Shown piece by piece: positions 47,001-57,034 of a DNA stretch of 64,000 nt. Position 1 is the stretch's first letter, and each line of letters begins with the position of its first letter. Where the stretch lies: contig JAQGDQ010000685.1 of NCBI GenBank assembly GCA_030141605.1, forward strand, positions 1-64,000, read 5' to 3'. A model generated the notes under the pieces. That model made no database searches. It was not told the DNA's origin and worked only from the letters and a program-made list of their open reading frames with translations. This stretch comes from Tubiluchus corallicola (lineage: Eukaryota; Priapulida; Priapulimorpha; Priapulimorphida; Tubiluchidae). The position numbers and the translations under genes are program-made.

Positions 47001-50000
47001 CTGTGACCTTAACACTTGTAACCTTGCCACCTATAACCTTAGCACTTGTAACCTTGGCACCTGTAACCTTAACACTTGTAACCTTGGCACCTGTAACCTT
47101 AGCACTTGTAACCTTGGCACCTGTAACCTTAACACTTGTAACCTTGGCACCTGTAACCTTAGCACTTGTAACCTTGGCACCTGTGACCTTAGCACTTGTA
47201 ACCTTGGCACTTGTAAGCTTTGCACCTATAACCTTAGCACTTGTAACCTTGGCACCTGTGACCTTAGCACTTGTAACCTTGGCACTTGTAAGCTTTGCAC
47301 CTATAACCTTAGCACTTGTAACCTTAGCACTTGTAACCTTAGCACTTGTAACCTTGGCACCTGTGACCTTAGCACTTGTAACCTTAACACTTGTAACCTT
47401 GGCACCTGTAACCTTAGCACTTGTAACCTTGGCACCTGTAACCTTGGCACTTGTAACCTTGGCACCTGTAACCTTGGCACCTGTAACCTTGGCACCTGTA
47501 ACCTTAGCACTTGTAACCTTGACACCTGTAACCTTGGCACCTATAACCTTGGCACCTGTAACCTTGGCACCTGTAAGCTTGGCACCTATAACCTTGGCAC
47601 CTGTAGCCTTGGCACCTATAACCTTGGCACCTGTAACCTTGGCACTTGTAACCTTAGCACTTGTAACCTTGGCACTCGTAACCTTGGCACTTGTAACCTT
47701 GGCACTTGTAACCTTGGCACCTGTAACCTTGGCACCTGTAACCTTGGCACCTGTAACCTTAGCACTTGTAACCTTGGCACCTGTAACCTTAGCACTTGTA
47801 ACCTTGGCACCTGTAACCTTGGCACCTGTAACCTTAGCACTTGTAACCTTGGCACTTGTAACCTTAGCACTTGTAACCTTGGCACCTGTAACCTTGGCAC
47901 CTGTAACCTTGGCACCTGTAACCTTGGCACCTGTAACCTTAGCACTTGTAACCTTGGCACTTGTAACCTTAACACTTGTAACCTTAGCACCTGTAACCTT
48001 GGCACCTGTGACCTTAATACTTGTAACCTTGGCACCTGTGACCTTAACACTTGTAACCTTGGCACCTGTAACCTTAACACTTGTAACGTTAACACTTGTA
48101 ACACCTTGGCACCTGTGACCTTAACACTTGTAACCTTGGCACTTGTAACCTTAACACCTGTAACCTTGGCATTTTTAACCTTGACACCTGTAACGTTGAT
48201 ACCTGTAACTTTGGTGACAGTAACCTTGGAAGTAATAGCCTCAGCATCTGCGGCTTTTGTACTCACCCACACAACCTTAGCACCAACAGCCATGGCATCT
48301 ACAATCTTGGCACATCAAACCTTGGAACCTGAAAATTTGGCACCCACAAGCTTGGCCTCCGGGCGTCAACATTTGCAAAAATTAAGGAACATCTAAAAGG
48401 CTCGCATTTCGTTCACAAACAACATTAAAAATGTAGCAAAAATGTGAAATAAAAAAATCCAAAGCAAAAACACCAGTTTCTCGTTGAAAAAGTTAGATAA
48501 TTAATCATAATTTCATTAAAATCGATTCTTTTAGAATTCTTTTGCATAATTATTTTCTCAAGGTGAGGAATGCTGCTACAGTTACTGGACTGAAGCCATC
48601 TAGAGAAACCACAGAAAAAATCACAGCTAAGAAAGTAAAAACAGACGAGTAAGTAATTTACTAGAAACCGTAGAATTTCATAGATTAATTTTAGGCTAGA
48701 TGATTAAAATGTCTTAAATCAAGTTTTGACATGTATATTTCATTTCAAGAGCAATTTCGTTCACTTTTTTGTACACTTATGTTGGCGTAGCCCATGTTGT
48801 TTCAGTAAACTCAATTTTATGCCAATAATTTATTTGCTAGGACAGAAAGGCCGAGTGAAGAAGATGCAAAAGCCAAAGCAGACAGAGAACGACTCCTTGC
48901 CAGTTGTCCAAGCCAAGACCATGCAGAACCAATGTGGTAAGAATTCTCATTTCAGGCACCCTTCAAATGCTGACTTAAACTAACTTAATTTATTTATGTC
49001 TGTACTTCAAAACATATTATAAATTTGTTAATACACTTTGATGTTCATTCATACGTGTACTTTAAATAGTGTTGTAAATTTACTCATTTTTTACTCATCT
49101 TTGCAGTTTATTTATGTCTGTACTTCAAAACATATTATAAATTTATTAATACACTTTGATGTTCATTCATACGTGTACTTTAAATAGTGTTGTAAATTTA
49201 CTCATTTTTTACTCATCTTTGCAGTTTATTTATGTCTGTACTTCAAAACATGTTATCAATTTATTAATATACTTTGATGTTCATTCATACGTATACTTTA
49301 AATAGTGCTGTAAATTTACTCATCGTTGCAGCTAAGTTTACTCATACATATGTTTGAAAACACGTATGTTTAATTACATACTTCGAAACATATTTTATAC
49401 ACGTACAAGTACACAAAGTCAGTTTAACGTGTTTTGAAGTACGCATATTTGAACTTATAAAACATTGTTCCAAATTTATTAACAAGGTAGGAATGAGTTT
49501 CTTCAAAACACGTTCAAAGTTTGGGTGATACGTATATTTCAAGACGTGTTTTAAGGTTACCATATGTTCAAAAAACTCACAAAAATTTTTGAAAATAGGA
49601 AGATTTCTCTGGAAACAAAAATTAGAATATTCTCAGCCTTAGTCGAAACTGTATTTCTGTATAACTCTGAGCTCTGGACATTAAAAGCAAATCATAAAGC
49701 TGAAATCGATGCGTTTCAAAGGCGAAATTACAGAAACATTTTGGGTATTAGATGGCCAAAGAAAATTTCAAACAAAGATCTATATGAAGAAATAAAAGAA
49801 GAACCTTGGACAAGAAAAATAAAAAGACGCCGTTTAAGATGGATTGGGCATATGCTTAGACTACCTGATGATATTCCAGTAAAGATAGCTCTTCAACAAG
49901 CCATAGAACAGCTAAAAAACCTGCAGGAGGACAAATGTTAACAAATTTAGATTTTGCACAGAAAGATTTAAACACTTCAGCATTGATCCTTAGAAATAAA

Positions 50001-52218
50001 TCCACTTGGGGCATTACGGCGAGCAGGGAGTCCTGGCATAGGGAGGTGAGCAGAATCATGTGCCTGGACGTATGATTCATTGGGTGATGATGATGATGAT
50101 ATCGTAAATAAATTGTTTTTCACGAATTTAATATATTAGCTGAGATAGTTACTGACAATTTTTAATTCCTGACTTTAGGACAGAGAAGCAGCTGAAAGAT
50201 GTGATTATAACCCACGATCCACCACGGACTAGAGTAGACAAGGTAAGACGTTTAAAATGCATCTTCAAAAAACGATCTTCTAATGACGATGGAACATTGT
50301 GCTAAAACTAAATTTACACTACATTCGCTTCAACAAAAAAACTAATGACATTATGGTACTGCGAACACGGGGCATTTCACAAATTAGAGGTCGTAGTGTT
50401 CCACGTGCAATTTAAATTCGGTTCAAATCCACGCTCGTCTGTAACTTATTCACATTTTTGTCAAATTCAGTTCAATAGCGGTTTATTTTTTCTTTCATCA
50501 ACAGTGCTGAAAACAAATTTCGCACGTAACCTGTTTTTGCATGTAATATTGAAAATTTGTCTAAATAAACCTTTTCACAGATTCGTTGTGCGCACGCGCA
50601 GTTTCTGCAGGTCAAAGATTAAGTGTACCACAGCAACGCGTCTTAACTACAATCGCCATGTGACGTTAAGCAAAACAAAGCCGCCTGTCGCATCAGTTCA
50701 GTAACTTCAGTTGATTTGACGAACTTTGCTTAACTATGCATTAGTTTGTGCACAGAGTGATTTGCTAGCAGGATCTTGCTTGGGAACAAGAAAAAATGAA
50801 CTAGGTAAGGTCTAGCTAGCTGTTATAACTGTTACTATTACAATAGCATGGGCTGCGAGGCACAAATACGTTGTTCGGTACACTCAACCTTTGACCTTTT
50901 CGCGATCATCATCAATCGCTGGAACTGTGAAAAGACTCATTGAAAACGTTTTTCTTTCAGGCGGCTTATTACACTGTACAGACTTTGAGGTCAGCATTCG
51001 ATCTCTTCTCTGGTTATTCATTTGGACGAATGACAGAAGCAAAATGGATCAGGTAAAAAACCATCTCAGTAAACTGAAAACGACAGTTAGTTGTTTGGTT
51101 GGTTAATTAGTCAGACAGTAGTAGCTAGTTTGTCAATCAACGAGCATGTCAAAGTTCAGTCTGCATAAGATAAGACAGTATGTCAGTCAATTAGCGAGAC
51201 AGCAAGACATTCAGTCAATCAACCAGATAGTCAGTTAATCAACCAGACGGTCAGTCACTGAAATGATCTAACAGGCAATAAGTCGGTCAACTAATAACGC
51301 AGGCAGTCAGTTAGTCAAACAAGCAAGCAGTCAGTCAATTAGAGATTTTGTTAACCAGTTATTCAGTCAATTATTGTGCTGGTAGCTTGGTCGTTGAGTC
51401 GGTCAGTCAGTCACAAGTTGTTTAGTCATCCATTTGGCTAGTCAGTCAGCAGTGTAGACAAGTAAACAGATAGAACAGCATTGGTCAATCAGTTAGTCAG
51501 TTAGTTAGTGACTGAACTTGCTTTTGTTACTTTGATTACCTAACAAATCAAGAAAGAGAGAAAGAGAGAGATAGCATTTCCTTAGTCAATATACAGCTGG
51601 AGGTAACTTTATAAACAGACCTTTTTCGCCGTGAAGCCGGTCTCATTCTCATTCTTCTGCAACATGTTCAAGAACAAAGTTGAACCGGTTAACAGTTAGC
51701 TTATTACCATCGTTTCTGGAGCAGTAAGCAAAGACTATGTACAATGCTCGTGCGTTATTGATCACCAGTGGTTTGGTTTATTAGCGTTTAACATTTCACG
51801 CAGTTTCAACCTTGCGCAAAATGCTTTTGTTGTAGCTTATGATTTGTGTGGCATGATGTTGGTGGGTCGGTGGGTCGCGTAGCGTTGGGCGGAAAGCTTA
51901 ATTAAGCGACTAACAATGCTTTTCACTCCGGACTAACTACGTTTACTTGTGAACAAAACTCAGTAAAAGTAAAGTAGCCGAGTTTGAAGGATTTATCCTA
52001 ATTTACAGGAGGATAATATTCTTGGAGACAGTAGCTGGGGTTCCTGGAATGGTGGGAGGAATGATCAGACATCTTAACTCTTTACGTCGAATGAAGAGAG
52101 ACCATGGTTGGATTCACACATTACTAGGTACCTCTAATTATGGACTCTTGTTAACTCTTTCATTCCCTAATGGTTGAACTTTACTTTGCTATACTGTACA
52201 ATTTGGTTATTTGTTACA

Positions 52219-52266
<48 letters not shown>

Positions 52267-55200
52267 ATAATCTTTATTTGCCATTAAAATACATTGATAA
52301 TCACTGATAAAAACTTTACAGAGATGATCAATCAGTGTTAGTTAATAAAAACTTACACTGCTAAAGGCAAATACGTCAGTGCAATCTAAACTACTGTGCA
52401 GTAATGGAAAGCAACGACGAATAAAATCAAACATATTTACAACTATGCACAAAAAATGAAAAAATTATGATTTAATTAATATGGCCGTGGATATATGAAT
52501 TCTGAGTTAGTGTGTATGTTGTCGTACCGGTGTGATGGTATTTCATATGTGGTTAATATTAGTGATTTTAATTTTGTTTTAAATACTAATAGGGACTTGA
52601 TTTGTTTAACCTGTAATGGTAGAGAATTCCAAAGTAGAATTGCTTCTTAGGCGTAAATCTAGGAATGCTTTTTCAGATGAAGCTCAGAACGAAAGAATGC
52701 ACTTGATAGTAGCATTACAAATACGACAACCTGGACCAATATTCCGTGCAACTGTAATACTCGGTCAAGGTAAAAACAGTAGCACTTTAATAGTTGTTTT
52801 TCTATTCAAAAGGCGGCGCCATATTTCTTACATAACGTTCTATAGGAACATCAAATGTTTATAATACGCGTGTCGCTTTTTAGAACTAAAAAAAAGACAA
52901 GGCGATGTGAAAAGTTAATCTTTCTCCGACGCAGTTTCATTTTTTACATTTTCTTTGATTTGCAAATGTACACAATTCGTTTTACCTAGTGAATAGGATA
53001 GCTGAGAGGTTACAATAGATCTGCGCTTAAAAACTGAAGTTAGGTAATACTAAATTTGATTGGTAACTGGACGAATGACTTCCCGCGTCATTGCCGTGCT
53101 ACTGAGGATGTGACTACTTATTCAAACTTGCCTTTTTCACCTTATCAGCATCCCATGTTAGAGAATTATCATTGAAAATGAGTTCTAATTGCTGCACAAC
53201 TCTCTTTGTTGAGTACAGACCTGTGAGTAAGTGCTGGACACTGCCTTGCTGTGATTGAATTGCATAAAAACCCGGATTGTAAACAAACAACATAGAAAAA
53301 CAATCTATTTGCATTTCACAACATACTAATATGTGGGAAAGTACTGCTATGAACATTATTCTCTTACTGTCGTGGGTACAGGTGGCGCTGTTGGATTGTG
53401 AGCTGCAAGGATTTTTCAGTGTCTCCCAATGGGGGTATTAATGGCTTGCAGAAATTCTGGGAATCATTGACGTAAATAATTACCGTAATTATTCGAGTTT
53501 AACGCGCAAAATTTTCCATCCAAAAACAACTCAAAGTTTGGGTGCGCGTTATAAACGAGGGCTGGGGGTAGCTAAGGAAATAATCAACAATATTTGCGTC
53601 ATCAGCAGACTTTGTCAGACGGTGCAACGTCTAGAGTCTACTCTATAACCTCTAGGTATAATTTAGACTCTAGACCGTTTGTCTAGACGGCGCCTGGCCC
53701 ACGGAAATGTCAGAGATTAGAGTTGTTCAACAATGCACGTGTTCAACAACGTTTGTCACTTAAAATGCTTGGTCTGAGCCGAGAAAAAGTGAATCAAAAT
53801 TTTATACCGATTTTTAATCGAAAATTAGGGGCGCGCGTTATACTCGAATAAATACGGTAATGAACGCAATTTATTTCAGGGGTTTTTGTTGGAGCATTCA
53901 GTCTTGCTTATTTGATCAGCCCCCGTTATTGTCATCGCTTTGTGGGATATTTAGAAGAGGAAGCAGTTAAAACTTACACAAAATGCTTAGAGGTAAACGT
54001 CTAGATACAAATTATATAGTACAGATCTTGAATCTTAATAAGCCTTTTCACAGTTCCAGCGATTGATGAGAATCATGAAAAGATCAGAGGTTAAGTGTAC
54101 CACACAACACATTTGTGTACATTGACAATGCCTCGCAGCCCAAGCTAATAGTAACAGCTTTAACAGTTAGCTAGAATCTTACCTAGGTCATTTTTTCCTG
54201 TTCCCAAACAAGACCGTGCTAGTAAATCCCTCTATGTCGATGTAATACGACTTTACTGAACTGATGCAGCAGGCGGCTTTTCTTTACGCAAATGTCACGT
54301 GATTGTGCAGTTAAGACATGTTGTTGTGGTACACTTAACCTTTGACCTACAGCGAGTGCGCTTGTGAACAATGAAGCTGTGATAAGGCCTATTTGGACAT
54401 AATAGTGATTGAGAATTGGAATAAACTTAAAAAATGATTACTTGAAATCAAACTCCGATTAAAAAAGAAAATGAAAGGAAAAAGTCAGAACTGGGCTTGG
54501 TTTTGAACCTGTGAACTTTGGATTACAAATTAACTGTCACAGCCGCTATTCCGAAGTCTTTTGTGATTCATTGCATGATATTCAGATTGTAATCCATCAT
54601 CCTTGAACAGGAAAAAACTTTTTCCATATTTCCTTATTTTCAATCAAAACATGATTTAAAAAAAACTAATAAGTTTATAACAATTATAAAATTCATTAGT
54701 ATAGACCTATAATTATATTACATCTTTGCTTGCAGCAGTTTCCTCTATGTTTGTAAAACCCACACTCTGCAACAGGTTTAAGTCATATGGTAGTGTTATG
54801 CAGAACACTGCACAAAATTTGTAATGTATTGTACTATTGTTACAGCATGTAATTTACAATGTATTGTACTATTGTTTACAGCATACACAACACTATATAT
54901 AATTTACAATGTATGGCAGTATTGTTTGCAGCATGTACTACACTATACATAATTTACAATGTGTGGTACTTGTGACGAGTTCTTATCTATGGTTTATATT
55001 TTAATGTTTGTGCTCACTAAGGTTTCCCCCTCGCTGTTTTTAGCGGCCAAGCCACGTGGCGTTACATTCTCTAGACGTATCATGGCAGCAGTCTTTGTGA
55101 ATAAACAGATTAATAAGCAAGAAAGATTTATGTTAAATGTTCTATAAAGTTTCTAACAAAGTTACAAATGTTGCCAAGACGTTACAGTACTATTGTTTGC

Positions 55201-55456
55201 AGCCTATACAACACTATATATAATTTACAATGTATGATACTATTGTTTACAGCATATCAAGGAAGGTAGCATTATGCACTGGCAGAACACGGTGGCTTCA
55301 GACGTGGCTATTAACTACTGGAGAATGAAGCCAGGTTCCACCATACACGACATGATCAGAAACATGAGAGCCGATGAAGCAAATCATAGAGAAGTCAACC
55401 ACACCCTGGGCTTGCTGGGACAGTATGATGCGGTTCCTTTTCCTGCACCTAAATAG
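43938..55456 (+). CDS. AOX: alternative oxidase, mitochondrial
   Basis: Nine coding exons join in matching phases (0,2,2,0,2,1,1,0) to give 334 residues. AOX is a di-iron ubiquinol oxidase on the matrix side of the mitochondrial inner membrane. It passes electrons from ubiquinol directly to oxygen, bypassing complexes III and IV. The di-iron motifs are all present: [10 protein letters not shown] (E165), NERMH (E204, H207), LEEEA (E255/E256) and RADEANH (E309, H312). The N-terminus ([16 protein letters not shown]...RNAG) is basic and Ser-rich, as expected of a mitochondrial presequence. The length fits animal AOX. AOX occurs in many invertebrates but not vertebrates. The gene converges with the minus-strand gene ending at 56987. 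Confidence 0.95.
44703..44935. repeat. ~59-bp minisatellite (4 copies)
   Basis: Units contain 'gagtagtgaatgaaagatg' and 'gagaactaagaaaaact'. AOX intron 1. Confidence 0.9.
45598..46048. mobile_element. piggyBac-like MITE (451 bp)
   Basis: Flanked by TTAA on both sides (45594-45597 and 46049-46052). Ends CCCTTTCAGTCCC and GGGTATGAAAGGG are inverted. Contains two copies of the palindrome TATCCCACGGGATA near 45722 and 46018, in line with long degenerate terminal repeats. Non-autonomous. Confidence 0.8.
46660..48215. repeat. 15-bp minisatellite (~100 copies) in AOX intron 1
   Basis: Units of the type ACCTTGGCACCTGTA / ACCTTAGCACTTGTA, alternating in irregular higher-order order. A period of 5 codons keeps a spurious 484-codon Leu/Val/Thr frame open. 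There is no sign this is coding: it lies between well-supported AOX exons 1 and 2. Confidence 0.97.
48563..48648 (+). CDS. AOX: AOX exon 2
   Basis: Acceptor tttctcaag, donor GACGA|GTAAGT. It encodes [19 protein letters not shown] and a Lys-rich stretch; variable N-terminal region. Preceded by the 4.5-kb intron that holds the 15-bp array. Confidence 0.82.
48841..48936 (+). CDS. AOX: AOX exon 3
   Basis: Acceptor tttgctag, donor ATGTG|GTAAGA, phase 2 on both sides. It encodes [18 protein letters not shown] through EPMW, a charged linker before the catalytic domain. Confidence 0.85.
48985..49330. repeat. ~120-bp tandem repeat (~3 copies)
   Basis: Units contain 'tttatttatgtctgtactt' and 'ttaatacactttgatgtt'. 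AOX intron 3, just after exon 3. Confidence 0.85.
49560..50100 (+). mobile_element. RTE-like LINE 3' fragment
   Basis: A 125-codon frame (49564-49941) matches the C-terminal part of LINE reverse transcriptases ([19 protein letters not shown], then [15 protein letters not shown] and [16 protein letters not shown]). The 3' end runs into a (GAT)n tail at about 50080-50100. 5'-truncated, inside AOX intron 3, same orientation as the gene. Confidence 0.85.
50179..50242 (+). CDS. AOX: AOX exon 4
   Basis: 64 bp; acceptor gactttag, donor GACAAG|GTAAGA. It encodes [20 protein letters not shown], matching the AOX region just before the first membrane-associated helix. Confidence 0.88.
50568..50938 (-). 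mobile_element. 'CTTTTCACAG' MITE family, full copy
   Basis: Ends ACCTTTTCACAG (left) and CTGTGAAAAGACT (right) are inverted. The interior is the reverse complement of the copies at 54040 and 63647. About 370 bp, no coding. Its right end lies about 20 bp before AOX exon 5. Confidence 0.8.
50961..51052 (+). CDS. AOX: AOX exon 5
   Basis: Acceptor tttctttcag, donor ATCAG|GTAAAA. It encodes [19 protein letters not shown] and ends KWIR. A CTTTTCACAG-family MITE ends only about 20 bp before the exon. Confidence 0.9.
51090..51520. repeat. degenerate (CAGT/CAAT)n tract
   Basis: Over 400 bp of irregular GTCAGTCAGTTAATCAAC-type tetranucleotides. AOX intron 5. Confidence 0.8.
52009..52127 (+). CDS. 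AOX: AOX exon 6 (first iron ligand)
   Basis: Acceptor atttacag, donor CTAG|GTACCT. It contains the AOX signature [15 protein letters not shown] with iron ligand E165, followed by a basic helix ([15 protein letters not shown]). Confidence 0.95.
52204..52596 (-). mobile_element. short retroelement, copy 2, with (TA)n tail
   Basis: The body at 52252-52596 is nearly identical to 1040-1381. The TA-dinucleotide run at 52204-52250 would be its 3' tail when read on the minus strand. Located between AOX exons 6 and 7, opposite to the gene. Confidence 0.7.
52677..52769 (+). CDS. AOX: AOX exon 7 (NERMH motif)
   Basis: Acceptor ctttttcag, donor CAAG|GTAAAA, phase 1 on both sides. It contains [15 protein letters not shown] with ligands E204 and H207. 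A short retroelement copy (52252-52596) lies 80 bp upstream. Confidence 0.95.
53483..53857. mobile_element. pogo/Tigger-like MITE (375 bp)
   Basis: Inverted ends CCGTAATTATTCGAGT and ACTCGAATAAATACGG, with further GCGCGTTATA-like inverted sequence inside, flanked by TA. Sits 22 bp before AOX exon 8. Confidence 0.8.
53880..53992 (+). CDS. AOX: AOX exon 8 (LEEEA motif)
   Basis: Acceptor tttatttcag, donor TTAGAG|GTAAAC. It contains [17 protein letters not shown] with the third carboxylate ligand. A pogo-like MITE ends 22 bp before the exon. Confidence 0.95.
54040..54390 (+). mobile_element. 'CTTTTCACAG' MITE family, copy
   Basis: Left end AAGCCTTTTCACAGTTCC, right end CTGTGATAAGGCC. About 350 bp. 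Internal blocks shared with 6524, 50568 and 63647 include 'gaggttaagtgtacca'. AOX intron 8. Confidence 0.8.
54760..55252. repeat. array carrying copies of the AOX exon 9 acceptor
   Basis: Five copies of a word of the form TATTGTTTACAGCAT, spaced about 35-60 bp apart except for one interruption of about 200 bp (54970-55180), each followed by 'ataatttacaatgta'-like sequence. The last copy is the authentic acceptor. An in-frame TGA lies just upstream, so decoy use would truncate AOX. Confidence 0.85.
55253..55456 (+). CDS. AOX: AOX exon 9 (RADEANH motif and stop)
   Basis: 67 residues plus TAG. It contains the last ligand pair in [16 protein letters not shown] (E309, H312) and ends in PFPAPK. 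The acceptor (tattgtttacag) is the last copy of a small tandem array that starts about 54760. Confidence 0.95.
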   Translation, partial: HIKEGSIMHWQNTVASDVAINYWRMKPGSTIHDMIRNMRADEANHREVNHTLGLLGQYDAVPFPAPK

Positions 55457-56986
55457 GTGCTTTGAACATCACCACTCCCCCCTCCCCCCCTCCTTGTACA
55501 TGAGAGATTCTTGTAAATATTAAGGTACCTAAACATCGAAATTAATTGCGTTTATTGTTGATAATGTCAGTTTTTGACAATTAATTACAGTTTTGCTGAT
55601 TATCTTTAACCTCAGTTTACATTGTGAAGAGTACTTTAGTTTTTATTTTTACAGAAAATATACGATACTCCCTCTGTTGGAAAGAAATGTCTGTACAGTT
55701 CATTGTCACAATTAATTGTACTGAATAAGAAAATGGACATTGCATTCCACCAGGGTACAATGTTCTCAACTGCCTAGCCAGTACATTCCAAATGCTAATT
55801 CAATGATAATTATTTTCAAATGATTCTACTCACAGAATTTCTAATGAGGTCTAGCGGATTTCATGCAGTTATTATCACATTACAATTTGACCTCATTTTG
55901 AGTATGTTTGCAATGTAACAATATTTTTGCATAATAACCAGTAGTCGAGTATTTTTTCTCTATTGCAGTAAGTTCCTCTATATGCAAAATGGATTATGTA
56001 TAATACTCATTACTGCAATTTGTATACTGTAGTAGCCTTTCATTTTAAATAGCGGTTATCGTGACCGTTGCTTGGTTAGTGGTAAGCTATACAGGGGTGC
56101 CGGAGCCATGGGGCAGCGGCCCCCATTTAAAACGTGTGGTTATACATGATTACCCGTAGGAGTTTACCCGAGAAGGCATTTTGGGTGCTTTAAATATACC
56201 CTTATATTTAAGTCATATCGTTACTAGCGTGACCATAGAAATATGGGTAAACAAAATGTACCCTTTTCAAAAATGCTGCCCCCACCTCTGTATTTTGCTG
56301 CTGGCACCTCTGAAGATTTAGATGTCAGTCGTGAAGTGAGTTGTTTTATTTTTAATAGAAGTTAAAAAATTTATAAGCTATTAATAGTTCAACTATGAAA
56401 CTGCGAAAATTTTTGAGAATTCAAATTAATGCAACTGAGACAAATTATTGCTGATTTCTCATTTATTTTAAATTATAATTTTGAACTGATTTTGGAATTA
56501 CAAAAGATGTATATATAGTGCAGTTGCAACTTAAAGATAATAATTATTAATCATAATCATGTGTACATATTACAGCCTATATAAGCTTACAATAAATTGT
56601 TTTACTGTGAAAAATATACCACTGAAATGTATCTAAATATAATATATTTTTTGTAAAGCCTAGACAAACTCCATTAGACAAACTCCATAGTTATTATTAC
56701 AGATAAGTAAACAATACAGTAACATAGGTACATAAACATGGCACTGATATAGACATGGAACATACCATCAAACATAGAAACTTTAACAATAAACAACTTT
56801 ACAACTGTACTAGGTAATAAGAATATCACAAATGTCAAAATTAATTATAGGCCTAACCATTTACAATCAAAACTTAAATATTCCAGGAGTAATTATCATA
56901 AATATGTTAATGATTAGCTTCTTACACAGTTTTTGATTAATACATCATTACTGTTTTCTTAATCATCACACTTCAGCTTAGAGAGT
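55457..56986. other. convergent 3' region of AOX and the next gene
   Basis: Contains the 3'UTRs of the two convergent genes. A plus-strand AATAAA at 56591-56596 is a candidate AOX signal. A minus-strand AATAAA (TTTATT at about 56462) is a candidate for the opposite gene. If both are used, the 3'UTRs overlap. No other feature was seen. Confidence 0.4.
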
Positions 56987-57034
56987 TCAAGTAATGACTA
57001 GCCTGTCCCGGGCGTTGCTGCTCATATCTTCAAC
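56987..57034 (-). CDS. unrecognised gene, last exon
   Basis: 15 codons plus TGA after a good acceptor (gtttttccag). It encodes VEDMSSNARDRLVIT. Short, but the acceptor and phase fit exon D. Confidence 0.5.
   Translation of the reverse strand, partial: VEDMSSNARDRLVIT

Noticed and set aside
46664-48118. A 484-codon Leu/Ala/Pro/Val/Thr-repeat frame
   Set aside because: 15-bp satellite inside AOX intron 1; flanking exons are well supported and splice past it.
54959-55147. 62-codon frame inside the AOX exon 9 acceptor array
   Set aside because: Lies in an AOX intron in an insertion interrupting the array; no splice sites or family similarity.
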